Shown: positions 26,801-38,434 of the stretch, piece after piece | How positions within the stretch are numbered: the first letter of the stretch is position 1 | Layout: every line of letters begins with the position of its first letter | The notes under the pieces: model-generated | Told to the model about the DNA's origin: nothing | Databases searched by the model: none | The model's input: only the letters and a program-made list of their open reading frames with translations | Origin: Callaeas wilsoni | Taxonomy: Eukaryota > Chordata > Aves > Passeriformes > Callaeidae | Assembly (NCBI GenBank): GCA_013398955.1 | Contig: VWPU01004533.1 | Span: 62,001 to 126,000, forward strand | Direction: 5' to 3' | DNA length: 64,000 nt | Position numbers and translations under genes: made by a program

Positions 26801-29649
26801 ATGGAAACAGCCTTCCATCTCCTTGAAGGCTGAAGCATTGGTTGTGGGAGAGGGAAAATGTGAATGCCATGGAAACATCTCTGCTTCACTAAGGAAATGC
26901 AGTGCTGTTTCTTTGGGTTTTACTCCTAGGTGTGTGCAGTGGGTCATCCCACAGCAGCAACTAAACATTTTGTTTCAGTTTCAGGGAAGAAATCTGTCCC
27001 TGAAGACATTCACTCGTGTCTTTTCTTATTTTTAATTTCCTTGATGCAGTGACATACAAACTGATCTTTGCCATCTAGGACTAGGGCTACAATAAGCCTC
27101 AGTTAATAGAGTTTTTAGTGCTGGACACGTTTTGGGGCCAACATCTCCCCCATGTTAAAAGTAGTGTATTTTAGTGCATGCCCATTAGAAAAGGTTGGGT
27201 TTGTGTGATTTAACTAATGAGAATTCTATGCCTTCTTTGTTTTAGGAAGTGTCATCCTCATGAAGATGTTTTTTCATGCCTATCATGCATCCAGGCTGCA
27301 GTTTTGCTGGCGTGGAAGCAGGAGGGATAGCACACTTTGCTTCCTGCTAGTTCTGCTCAGCCTTGGGTGCTTACACCATCTCCTCTTCAGCGTTGCTCAG
27401 AGTGTGCCAACGATGCCTTTCGGGGGCAGTAACTCTCCTGGTGCACAATCAGTGCAGTTTAAGATATAAAGGTGTAAAGTGAGCCCATGACAGCCTGAGG
27501 GATTGTGTGGGCCTTTATCAGCCAGAACCTCTCTGAGCGCAAACACAAAAATGTTGTTGACAGACAACTTTCATAAATTGCTTTGTTGAGTGTCAGCTTC
27601 ACTTTATAGCACATTGTCACATGCCAGCGCTGACACTTGTGGCAGAACTTGCTGGCGCAGTATGGCATGCTTGTCTGTAGCTTTTTCTGCATTTTCTTCC
27701 TAGCGAAATCCTTGTGGTCCAAACCGGAGCCATTTTATCAGGTTTTGTCCTTGATGCATGGGTGAGAGCAGGTGTTTTACATAGCATGTACAGCCAGAAC
27801 CGTGCCAACATCACAATTAAAAACAGGGTGAAACGAAATGAATGCTTTAAATGTACTTATATTTCTGTGAAGTAATGTCTGCTGCTGGGTTTCTAGTGTT
27901 CAAGATCTTCTATAGGAGAATCTGTTAGAGAGCAAAGGTTTGCTGCAGGCTTACCACAGTTAGCAGTAGCTATGTGCCAGGTTAGATGAAAACATCCTTC
28001 TTTATTTTAATTTACTTTTCTGTGCTAGGTGTTTGCCCAAAGCCATGCCATCATAGCAAGGAAATTTGTCCTGCTGGTATCACATGCAGCCAGACAAGGA
28101 TTGTGGTCACTATTATGTTAAACTGAGTCACAAAGCTTCCTACATGTGTGGCTGAAGAAAGAAAAAAAAGAAACATCACTCATCAAGACTTTAACACCAA
28201 GCAAGAGCGAGAAGCAATGAAGAGACTGTAGGAACTTCAAAGTAAGCAAAAAAATTCTCTGTGGTTTCCCTTTCTCCCTGAAAATTGGGAAGCAGCAGAT
28301 GGATAATCAACAAAATCCACATCACCTCCTTGAGATAAGGCCTGGGGACAGAGCTTGCAAGGCACTTGTGTAAAAAAAAAAAAATGCACGAAGCTCTGCA
28401 TGGTATCTACAAGCTGTGGATCCCCTGGCTTTCCCAGGAATCTGGAGAGTGTTGGGGCACCTGGAGCCAGGCAGCTCCCAGTCAGCAGCTGGTGCAGGTG
28501 GACAGTGTGGAGCTGAGCTGTGCGGCCTCACTGGCTTTTGGGCTCTCGTGATGTCAGGAGCCCCTGCATTACACCACGAGCTGACTTTTGCAGCTTCCTA
28601 GAGGTCAAGAAAAAGCCCAGTATTTCCTCAGGGTTTTTATCATGGTTTATGCCATCATATGTGGCTCACGGTTAAGAAGGGAGCAAGGAGAGCCAGCACT
28701 TAATTTCAACACATGGCAGAAGACCTGCTCCGAGGTCGTGCAGACACTGGGAGAGAGCAGGAGCAATTGGCTCTTGTTGTGGGCAAACTCAGTGAGTGTC
28801 ACATGAAAGTGATTAGCTCAAACACCATGGAACAAAAGAGGAGATTATTTTGACATTTAGGCCTGAATACGGCATTTCCAGGGATTCTTGTAATGATTTG
28901 GCCAAAGACTATTAACAAGGCAAAAGCCCAGTGTGGAATGTGGTGAGTGAGTCCCACAATTGAAAAATTAGCACATGGTAGAACTGGGTCTGCTGTTGCC
29001 CACAGCTTTTTGGGGCTTAGGCAAAGGGTATCCTGCACATAAGGCCACAGCAGTTTTTAGTCTCTCATGCTGGAACTGCTCTAGATGACATCAGTGCCCT
29101 TGGCAAGCTGCCCATGGCTGGGTCCAGAAGAGGCTTCTGGTACCAAGGTGTGCTGTGGGTGTTCTGTTCTCTGGTAGGTGCTGGGCTTTCCCTCCACCGG
29201 GGCAGCTGGAAAAGCTGTGGCTCAGTGCTAAACCATGGCTTGGTGTTTGGTGACTTGGTTAGTTAAGGAACCTGCTAGCTCAACATATTGGAGATTCCAT
29301 TTCTTGGAGTGTGCACGTCTCCAGTGAGCAAGCAGCCCCCCATCTTTTAATTCGGAGTGCTCTCTAATTTGTGAGGGAGCCGAAATGTAGGCAAGGAATT
29401 ACATCGGATGGGGCTGGGTGTGTGTTCCCAAGCTGAACGTGTGTTAGTGACCTTGCTCCAGTGTTGTGGGGTTGGAGGGCAGCAGCAAGTCACTGTGACA
29501 TGATGTGTAGTACGGGGGGTTGCCTGCTATAGGTGCAGCTTCCTGCAGCAGAGCCATGGCAAGAGGCTCTTTATTTCAAGGTTTCAGCTTCTCCAAAACA
29601 CAAAAGGACATGCTTGAGATTTGTTCTTTCATGCTGATCCTGGGAGTCT

Positions 29650-30810
29650 TCCATAACCTTGGGATTTGGCTGTCTCTTTGCTTCCTGCACAGAGCCGCTC
29701 ACCGAGCCCTGACGCGCCCCGGCACCGCCTCGTGTGTGGGGACGGAGGCACCCAGGGCAGAAGTGGCTTTGCAGGAGCATCGTGGCCAGCCTTGGCACAG
29801 CCCTGGCACTCCCCTCTCCCACAGCCACAGCAGCTATGCCTGTGTGGCTGCCAGCCAACTGAGGCATTGGCCGGAATGGCACAGGAGCCTCCACAATCAA
29901 GGTGGTATTTGGAATTTCACACGTGCCCATTATGACTGATGCAAATGCCCACCCAGCCTGTAACTGCAAGGCTTTAGGCTGGTTCTCCGTGTATAAAGAG
30001 CTGTTCTGTCCCCTCTCCAGGCCCTTGGGTGATGGCTTTTTCCTTTTGTTTTTACCCCTCGCAGGACCTGTGCCCATGGCTGAGCAGGAAAGGTGTCCCA
30101 GGCCGCGCAGGCGGGGCAGTGCCTGTTTCTGCCTCAGCAGCTCCATCACTGCTGCTCGTGCCTGCAGGCCCCGGCTGCCAAAAGCGGTCAGAGACTGGAG
30201 TTACCGTGGGTGATCAGAAAACGGGGCACCAGCCCACACTGCCCTGCTTGGGGTTCACTGCTGACCCCGATGACCCACACGGAGAGAAAGCGCCAGGCAG
30301 GCAGAGCCTCGCCAGTCCCCACTAAAGCCCTGGTTGCTGCAGGTGGGCTCAGCACTGGGCATCCCTCACCCCACTGTCCTCTTCCTGGCCTTTCCCCATT
30401 CGGGAATTCATTACTTCTGAAGTGCTCCTCCAGCATCTGCAGCCCTGGCACTGGCAAGACTCGTGCCCACCTCCATACCCAGGCTGCTGCAGGATCTCAG
30501 GGGCCTCAGACCATGACACTGGTAAGGCTGGGATTGGAGGGGTTTGCAGCCTCCGTTTTGAACATGTGTGGTATGTGTGGAGCCAGAACATTTAGGGAGA
30601 CCCCAGGTGCTAGAAGGAAATGCTCTCACCCTGGCACAGCTGGACAGGCACAACCACCCATGTTCCCCTATACCTGCTCCCTCCTAGGCAAGCCCCATCT
30701 ATGCCCTCCCCACATCCCTCGTTCCATTGCTGAAATCCTGTTAGCCTCTCATACAGCACATGCGCCACCATTTCCATCTGACAGCAAGGATTTCAGTAGC
30801 GTTTCTTGAT
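29650..30810. other. GC-richer block with long unrecognised open frame
   Basis: This stretch is richer in G+C than its surroundings, with local CpG clusters around 29695-29760 and 30095-30310. It holds a 238-codon open frame at 30093-30809 on the plus strand and a 192-codon frame at 29571-30149 on the minus strand. Both translations are rich in Pro, Ser, Ala, Gly, Cys and His, show no domain I recognise, and run through frames that are also open on the opposite strand. This is what GC-rich DNA produces by lacking stop codons. It may be part of a long FGF12 3' UTR or plain intergenic sequence, so I do not call a gene. Confidence 0.4.
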
Positions 30811-31341
30811 CTGTTTCGTATTACAAAGAAAGCAGCTATCCCTCCTGCCCTTTATCTCCTACCTCTACCCTAATAAATATGATTGCTTCATCCTGTGAGA
30901 CCTGAAAACCCATTTCTGAAATTCCCCTGGCAACTAATACAGTAAAACAAGCCTATAAATATAAATAATTATGATAAAAAGGCATAAAATGCCAGACTTG
31001 GGTCAAACATACTCATAGAGCGACATTAGCAACAAATAACTATGCAGGGTTTGAATGTAGATAGAAAAGGCTGAATGTAGAGTAGCTACTTCGTTGCCCA
31101 TAACTGTCAGGCTCCTAATTCGGGCAGGCCATATTTTACTGATAGCAGAGCAAACACAGTCATAATGCGTCCCTACCTTTCCTGCTTGGTGAAAAATCCC
31201 ATCCATCCCCAGGGAAGCAAGGATGTTAAAAACGGTGTGAACGTGAGGTGAAAGGATAAGACAGAAAGCACAGTCCCAGGATGCAGTTCCCACGTGTTTG
31301 TTGCACATCATATGCTAAGTTCAATTTTCCAAAAGCTTTGT

Positions 31342-31389
31342 TTTATTTTTAAAGGTAACATCTTTATTATTATTATTATTATATTTATT
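31342..31389 (-). promoter_or_regulatory. FGF12: Cluster of candidate polyadenylation signals
   Basis: Three AATAAA hexamers are present on the transcript strand, seen as TTTATT on the plus strand at 31342-31347, 31363-31368 and 31384-31389. They lie about 340-390 bases after the FGF12 stop codon. Two are embedded in the ATT microsatellite and may have arisen from it. The cluster could define a short 3' UTR form. Usage cannot be judged from sequence, and stronger sites further left are possible. Confidence 0.4.
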
Positions 31390-31413
31390 AGTTGTTATTA
31401 TTATTATTATTAT
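31362..31413. repeat. Imperfect (ATT)n microsatellite in FGF12 3' UTR
   Basis: Runs of ATT/TTA triplets occupy about 50 bases, interrupted by an atatttattagttg segment. On the FGF12 transcript the repeat reads AAU. It overlaps two AATAAA hexamers, so repeat length changes could alter polyadenylation potential. Confidence 0.9.
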
Positions 31414-31675
31414 GCAGAGATGAGATTTTTCCCCCTTTGATCACAGAGCAAACAGTTTGCTTTTGAAAATGTTAATGGAGTCCTGATTTAAAACATTTTT
31501 TCTTCACTTTTTTTGTTGTTGTTGTTTTTGTTTTTTAAAACGTTGCAACAGGCAGGATCTGGGTTTCAACTTTCTCGTCCTACACAAAGAAAGATTCTGG
31601 AGTTCACACTCCAAGCCACTACTGGTAGGTCCTGCCTTGCTCAGTTGTCATCGTCTCAGTGTGGTTTCGCCAGGT

Positions 31676-31700
31676 GGGGTGGGTAGGTGGGTGGGAGGGG
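31676..31700 (+). other. Canonical G-quadruplex motif opposite FGF12 3' UTR
   Basis: Five G-runs lie on the plus strand within 25 bases: 31676-31679, 31681-31683, 31689-31691, 31693-31695 and 31697-31700, with loops of 1, 5, 1 and 1 bases. This satisfies the usual definition of a stable intramolecular G-quadruplex. The FGF12 transcript carries the complementary C-rich strand, starting 31 bases after the stop codon, so the structure could form on the DNA template strand while the RNA offers a poly(C)-type protein-binding site. Function is inferred only. Confidence 0.6.
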
Positions 31701-31731
31701 AGGAGTTGGAAGAAGGGAGGGTATTTGTCAG

Positions 31732-31875
<144 letters not shown>

Positions 31876-31954
31876 ACAGCCCTGAAGTCACAGACAGTCA
31901 TGACCGTAACAAATTACTCCTTTGTATACGATGCTGAATTCCAGCCCCGGTACA

Positions 31955-31975
31955 AACACACACACATACACACAC
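31955..31975. repeat. Interrupted (CA)n microsatellite
   Basis: Dinucleotide CA repeats with one CATACA interruption lie about 105 bp inside the intron from exon 5. It is too far from the acceptor and too short to suggest a splicing effect. Confidence 0.75.
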
Positions 31976-33383
31976 TTACAAAACCTCTATGACCCAGCAG
32001 CAGATCGCGTTACCAAGCAGGATGTGTTTACCTGCCCTTGTTGCCATTTGCTTCTGTCTCTGGATTCTTTCAAAGGCAGAGAAAAACAGGGGATTGACTG
32101 CTCACAGATAAGTCTTTCTAGGTTTTATGTGCTTTACAGTTCTTTGATGTTATAGTCATACATATAAAATAAACATTTTAGCTCACAGAACCATGTATTG
32201 TCTTGAGATGCTGATTATCATCTAACTACAGGTCCAAGAATGACTCAGTTCCCAGCCCTTGAGCTGCAACAACAGCCCTTGAGAGATCTGAATCAAAGCT
32301 ATACCTGCATCTGAGCCATGCAAGCATTCTGGGTGTTGAGCTGTGGATCTGAAGTGGTGACTCAAGCCCATTTGGCTCCATCGGCTGAGAGCCGAGGTCT
32401 GCTCTCGGCACTTCCTATTTATTCCTCTGTAATCAAGCCAGCCAGCCAAGGTCGGGGCTGTGAGCAGACACATGGGCTGAGTTCAGTGACAGCAAGTCAG
32501 GAGCTGTCCCAGCTTTGCGTGGTCGTCTGGCAGCACCTGAGAACAGGGTGGCTGGAGGGCACCTTCTCTCCAGACCCTGGCTGTGCGGCGCGTGTCCTAT
32601 AAAAACGTACTTGCTGGAGCCCAGACAGCCGGAGAAGGCAACGTCTGCCCAAGGCACGGCTCATCCCCACGTCCTGGGCAGGACAAAGCATTTATCCAAC
32701 TCACCATGTGCACTAAGTCCTCACGGCTGTCCTCGTGCCATGTGAGGTGTGCCAGAGTACGGGCATGGGCTGCTCACACCAAGGAGAATATCTCTGATGA
32801 GCTCACTGCAAATGTGGCAGGGTGCAAATGTGATTGAAAGAGTGAAGCATCTCAAGGGCAGGCACAGTGGAGCTGAGAACATAAGGTAGGTCCAGACTGC
32901 AAATGTCATGTCCAGATCTTTGCAAAAATTAGGAAATGAAGAAATGATTGTGCACTGCTTCATTTTGTAAAGTTGTCACATCACAAACAATGGCACAGAA
33001 CTCCAACACAGGATAGAGCCTATCAGGGTTTGGCTCTGGGTAATCAACAAGAACAAAATTTTAAACTTTAAAAATTATCTGAAGAAATGAGAAAAAATAC
33101 CCCATGGATGAAAAGGCAATGTAAGTGCTTGTATCTATCATCTCCCCTGATTTGCAAATAAATCCCAGCAATTAGAGGCAGGCTGAAAATGACATTATTG
33201 CTCTGTGCTATTACTCCTGACTAGATAAACAGTTACAGCACTGTGCAACAATACAGGACAGAGATAAAGTGCAGTCAACTGTGTATTAATAGGAAGGATA
33301 TTGAATTGACTATATGAGCAGTGAAAAAATATTACTTTTCCCATAGAGTGTTTTTCATGTAAGGCTTTCAAAGCAGTTTAAAA

Positions 33384-33399
33384 ACACACACACACACAC
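33384..33399. repeat. (AC)8 microsatellite
   Basis: Eight uninterrupted AC dinucleotides lie in the FGF12 intron. It is a simple repeat with no visible function. Confidence 0.85.
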
Positions 33400-36300
33400 G
33401 GCCTCCCAGCAAAGCTCAAAAGGGGTACTGCTCTGCAAACTGTTACTGCTACTGGAGCCATTTTTTTCATGAAAATTAGAAAAAAAGAGAAAATGAATGA
33501 GTTGTCCCATGGGTCTGGGCCAGGATGAGCACTGCCAGGACTGCCCATCATGCCCAGACAACGGATGCTGTCTGCGTGCTGCAAGGACAATGTGCAGCTT
33601 GGCAGCAACAGATGGAAAAGGGCTCTCACATCCCCTTTCAGTCCTGAGCTACCCCTTGCACCTTGGAGAGTGTCACTCAACGTGGTGACGGTGAATTTGT
33701 CTGTTGTGGCAAAGTGCCCAATAAAATCTTAACGAAAGTATGAAATGGTTAACAGCTGAGGAAAACCTGTGCCCTTGTGATTTCTTACCCTGAGCTGCAG
33801 AGTCTTTGGATAGCACTGAGGGTGTGCATCACTTCTGTGAGTCACCTTATTCTCGGATGTGATGTTAGCCCAGCAGAATTAGGTATTTGTGCCAGTGTTG
33901 TCCCAGTGCCCCTGACACTCCCCCTCACATTCCATACACAAAGTTTTGTCTCAAGTGCACTTGAGGTTGCGTTCATCCGGACCTCTCTGGTCCCAAGCTG
34001 GAGCTGGAGTCACCTCCATGTGTTCTTCCACCAGACAGCTGCATGTGACAAGCTCATCTCACCCACAACCGTCCCCAATAATCCATCAGGCTGGGCCAGA
34101 TGCTTAACCACAAGGACTGAGCACAGGTGAATGCATGCATGCTGCAGCAGCACCATGGCATGCTGCCTTTCCTCAACTCCCTGCCTCTCACCATGGCCTT
34201 TGGGCAAAAGCCTTGAGCTGCTAACAAGGCCCACAGAGTAATGAATATAAACCAGGCTACAGACGTAAACAACATCTGCAGCTACGAATGAAGGAAACTC
34301 TGTACCTGGCAAGCAAATAGGGCAGGAATTATAAGTTTATCTTCCAGTCTAGTGCATGATACAAATACTGATGTGGGGCATGGCTGGAGACTGCTCACAT
34401 TGAGCTTTTCAGACAGAGCTGTCAAAGCCTCTGTACCAGACAGGCTGTGCCAACGGCCCATGCCAGAAAATCTGTAGCAGTATAGGACAAGCATATTTTC
34501 AGTATTTAGATACACCTACAGGATCAGTGTACGCAGTACTAACATGGCATCATGCACAAGAGATGCCTGGATATTCTCCTACTCAAGAGGCTTGTGCACG
34601 TGTGCTGAGCTACGGCCATGGCTCAGCAGAGGCTGTAAAGCCCCTGCACTGTGACACACAGGTGTGTACACCTACATCTGCACAGGCACAGGGCTTCAAG
34701 GACAGCCCAACATGTTGTGCAACACAGGCTCTTGGACTGCAGCTTGTTCCTCTTTGTACCGAGGAAGTCTGAGCGTGACTCACGCAGGGAGATGTTAGTC
34801 ATGGACTGGGGAGGGGGTGTTTGCAAATGGACTGTTGTGAGTGCCCAGATATTCCCAGCTCTGAAAGTACATCTCTGGGGTCCAGGACTTGCAGCAGTCA
34901 CTGGCAGGTCTCTTTGGGATCCCTCTGTGTGTATGTGTAGGCTCACTTCCTTGTCACCTGCACCGAGGTAAAGCAGCAGCAGTGTGACAGTCGGCATGCC
35001 CGGACGCCTGGGAGGTCTGCTGGAGCACACAGCACAAGGAGCTTTGGAAGGATGAGCAATTCAGCTAGAACGAGAGTTCCCTCCCTGCTTTGCCTTGCTT
35101 CTCCCACCCACCCACACCCACACACCAAGCCAAATACAGCCCTTAATGTCTGGAAACCAAGCTAATGCTTTGGAGTTTCAATCAGATAATCAGCTCCTAT
35201 GCCCCAGATTCCAATCAACACATCCATATTCATGCTTTAATTGGAAAGTGCTGTTAGCTTGATCTGCTGAAGAACTGCAGGCATTAATAGAAGGGGGTGA
35301 ACGCAGTGGAGCTGTGCCCATGTCTGGTTCTCGCAGCTTTCGATTCCCTGCTCCCCTGCGAACCAGCAGTGCCTGCCACTCACAGGCACAAGGGAAAAAT
35401 TTGCACAAAGAACAAACTCACCAATTAGGAAGGAGACTGAGGGTACAAGTGAGGAGGAAGGGGGTGGCAGGGACCATTCTTCCTGAAGGCAAAGGTGTGG
35501 AAGGAGCTGCCTGTCACCCAGAAACAGCTCAAACTCTTGCCTACATGCTGGCACAGGATCCCACTCTCATTTCTGCTTCCAGACATGGCACTGGCACACC
35601 ACCCACATGATGACACTGAAATCACCCTGGGCATCAGGGACTGCTTGAGTTTGGGAAGCAGCATTTTTTGTCCTGACCCTAGTATTTCTCACTTGGCATC
35701 ACTGCAAGATGAAGAGGTTCAGGGGGTGCAACAAACTCCATTTCCTTTCTCTACAACATGGCAAAGAGCTTATTAAAGACCTAAGATATTTCCAATCCGT
35801 CCATCTTCACTCTGTGTCTTTCCTTGCCCCAGACCCTTGCAAGTTAGGAGGAACCAAAATTTTTCTAAGCTGCTGTTCAGCAGGTGGGCAGCCCTGCAGG
35901 ATCACCATGTGCCCAATGGTGCCTGGCTGGGTCTGGGCAGGGCTGGAAACACATCCTCTGGCAGCAGCCCAGAGAAGGGCTTCAGGGCTTCTTCCCTCGA
36001 CAGATGCCACAGCTCTGGGTGTCAGTATCTGCCCGAGCAGCTGCATTTGCCAGTGCTTCAGTGCAGAAAATTAATTGCCTGAGCAGCAGCACTCGGGGCA
36101 GCAGGGAGTGAGTGATTAGGCACCCTCGTTTTCTGCTTCTAATTACCGTGTTCTAAATCCCAGCTGATGCATTTCAGAGGCATTTGAGTTCTTGCCTATC
36201 TGGTGGTAAAATGTGAAGGATGCTGCCAGGTGGAATCACACTTTGTTCAGATAAGAAAGGCAGCACAGGATGGCAAAAAGCCAAGCAAAGTCATGATTAA

Positions 36301-36499
36301 AATACATCACGTTTGCCATCTAATAAGATGATCAAGAGTCTGATAGATGAACAAATGATTTAGTGTGGGATAGAAAACATAACAAAGCCTGCCCACCTGG
36401 AAGACAGACCCAAGAGAGCTGTGTTAGCAAAGACTGATAGAGTGTGGAGATTTTGAGGTTTGATTTTTTAAGAATACTTTTTAGGATGTTGGGAAAGTG

Positions 36500-36795
36500 G
36501 CATTTTACATGGGCAGGTAGTTAATAGGACAAGGGAGAATGTTTTTAAACTAAAAGAGGAGAAATTTAGATTAGACATTAGGAAGAAATTCTTCTCTGTG
36601 AGGGCAGTGAGGCACTGGCACAGGTTGCCCAGAGAACCTGTGGATGCCCCATCCCTGGAAGTGTCCAAGGCAAGGCTAGATGGGATCCCAAACAACCTGA
36701 TCTGGGGAGGGTGGCATCCCTTCCCATGGCAGGGAGTTGGCATTAGATGTTATTTAAGGTCCCTTCCAACCCAAGACTTTCTCTGATTCGATGCT
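36500..36795 (+). mobile_element. CR1 LINE, 5'-truncated copy, antisense in FGF12 intron
   Basis: The sequence follows the avian CR1 3' region in order: ttaataggacaagggagaat, then ttaaactaaaagaggagaaattt, taggaagaaattcttc, tgaggcactggcacaggttg, cccagagaacctgtggatgc, cccatccctggaagtgtcca, cccatggcagggagttggca and ggtcccttccaacccaa, with a degenerate terminal ctctgattcgatgc. It covers roughly the last 300 bp of the element, as expected for 5'-truncated insertion by target-primed reverse transcription. It carries no intact coding capacity. Substitutions and small gaps against the usual avian sequence mark an older copy. It sits in the intron in the orientation opposite to FGF12. Confidence 0.95.
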
Positions 36796-38095
36796 TTATG
36801 TATGAAGGTGATACCTTTGAAGCATTTTCACGAGGCCTAATGCATTTTCCTAGTCAAGAGTGTCTTGTACTTCTTGACAACATCTGAGGACTCTGACTGA
36901 AAAGAACTTGGATGTTACTTCCCTGAGGAATGACACTGGGATAGATCTGGCTGCTTGGATACTCATCAGTGGTGATAAATGGATCCAGACTAGCCATTAA
37001 CAGGTCACCTTTGTATCTGAGGTGTGTTCACATCGTGAGGGCTGAAGCGCCATAAATTCAGTCAGGGGCTACTCTGCTGACTTAGATGGATGAAGAGTTT
37101 TCTTCTTCTGTGGCCAGATTTGCCACCCCAAATGTTTTCTAGTTTGGGGCTCTTTAGGAGAATGATCTGGAAATGATGTCTTCAAGGAGAAGGAAATATG
37201 AACAGCAGAGCACATCCACAGTAAGCATCTGATAATATTCCTACTTGAATGACTGAAAATGTCTCACATTGTTTGAGATGGATTTGGGTATTTAGAAGAA
37301 CAAGAGGCACTGTGGATGGTAGGGTTGTTCCAGCACTAATCATTATGGACCCTTAAAGAGACTGAAATTTCTCTGAAAGATTGCTTGTTGTCCGAATGAC
37401 AATTATACTCAAACTTGTTTCTTGTGCAGTCTAGTTCAATCTCGATGTCTTCACTTTAGGGCTCATTTAGCTCGAATAATCAGTGATCAGAAATAAAAAT
37501 ATCAAAAGAAATGTGTTGCGTATGTGTGTTTTGGAGCAAAACTGGCACCACACAGTACATCAACTGCTGCCTACCAGGCTGTTTGCCTTGGCTTTGCCTG
37601 TGCACAGATGGGAGAGGAACTTAACGTCTCCCCTGTTATTACTTAGTAAGTTTTTTGTGCTTTCATATTGATTAAGCTTAATCTTATTTCCAAAAACAAA
37701 CAAATCCTACCTACACTAAACTAAAAAAACCTCCTACCGACCAAACCCCCAAACTTTTCCAGTTGGTATCTGCTGAATTTTGTACAGAATACCTCCAGCA
37801 TCCTGCCAATCTATGTGAGTCAAAACACTCTGAGTGTTTAGCACAGCAGAAAGCCATAGCTGCTAAAAGCCATAGATAACACACATCCATACACAGATAC
37901 CACTGGGTATATATGCACATGTACTCACATGAGTTCTTAAAAATTATCTGTGAGGATATTTTTATTTATGTATTAATTTGCTGTCCATTTGCAATTTCAA
38001 GGAGACTTCTGAATTCAGAAAGCAGGATGCAGCAATGGGAATCAAATGAGCTTGGGGAGCAAACTGGGCTTTCTTTCTGTTTCCCTTCCCTGTGA

Positions 38096-38191
38096 ACTAA
38101 ACTGCTGCATATTTTTTCTAAACTTCTCTTCACTAAACTGCTGCATATTTTTTCTAAACTTCTCTTCACTAAACTGCTGCATATTTTTTCT
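38096..38191. repeat. 36-bp tandem repeat, 2.7 copies
   Basis: The 36-bp unit starts actaaactgctgcatatttt and ends ttctaaacttctcttc. Copy 1 is 38096-38131, copy 2 is 38132-38167 and a partial third copy runs 38168-38191. Copies 1 and 2 are identical, so this expansion is recent and likely to vary in copy number between individuals. Because 36 is divisible by three it also creates a repeated 12-residue pattern in a chance open frame, which I do not regard as coding. Confidence 0.95.
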
Positions 38192-38388
38192 GTACATCAG
38201 AAACAACTGGGAAGTTCCATCTCAGAGATAACTGCCATTGAGTGGTAGGTGAAGTGATTCCTAGCAATGCATGTGGTACATCTCCTTCCCAAGGGGAGCA
38301 GATTCCTCCTAGCACACATTCCTATGTCAGCCATCACGTGGCAGGGCTAATGCTGGTGGTGGTACCCAGCAACAGGAAACCTGGGGGT

Positions 38389-38434
38389 GTGACTGTGGAT
38401 GGAAGCTGCAAAGTTACTGTGGATGGAAGCTGTG
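38389..38434. repeat. 24-bp tandem duplication
   Basis: Two adjacent copies of gtgactgtggatggaagctg (second copy gttactgtggatggaagctg) have a period of 24 bp, starting at 38389 and 38413, with one or two differences. It is a local slippage or duplication product in the FGF12 intron, about 200 bp from the 36-bp repeat. Confidence 0.88.

Larger units (their letters stand above)
17121..29649. other. Intergenic DNA downstream of FGF12, second part
   Basis: No gene is supportable here. Open frames are short and unrecognised. The stretch contains a local 59-bp tandem duplication, a perfect hairpin and a G-tract cluster, listed separately, plus poly-T at about 26089-26101 and a 13-A run at 28372-28384. 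TTTATT hexamers at 28001 and 29570 (AATAAA on the minus strand) are possible distal polyadenylation signals for FGF12 if its 3' UTR is several kilobases long, but nothing in the sequence proves that the transcript reaches this far. Confidence 0.5.
30811..31731 (-). other. FGF12: FGF12 3' UTR (proximal part, far end unknown)
   Basis: The sequence directly follows the FGF12 stop codon on the minus strand with no splice signal needed, so at least the first few hundred bases must be 3' UTR. On the transcript strand it starts C-rich (31676-31730), then becomes A/U-rich, with a run of AAC repeats (about 31511-31530), an AAU repeat containing polyadenylation hexamers (31342-31413), and AUUUA-type AU-rich motifs near 30955-30975. 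The left boundary is a guess. FGF12 transcripts of other vertebrates are known to carry long 3' UTRs, so the true end could be nearer or further left. Confidence 0.55.

Noticed and set aside
30093..30809. 238-codon open frame on the plus strand as a protein gene
   Set aside because: The translation has no recognisable domain, is biased to residues favoured by GC-rich DNA, is overlapped by open frames on the other strand and lacks matching splice or promoter signals.
31955..31975. CA repeat as an exon 5 splicing regulator
   Set aside because: It lies on the upstream intron side about 105 bp away, and on the transcript it reads GU with an interruption. It is too short to make a case from sequence alone.
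37966..38169. Repeated 12-residue peptide motif (minus strand) as a repeat protein
   Set aside because: It is simply the translation of the 36-bp DNA tandem repeat, whose period happens to be a multiple of three.
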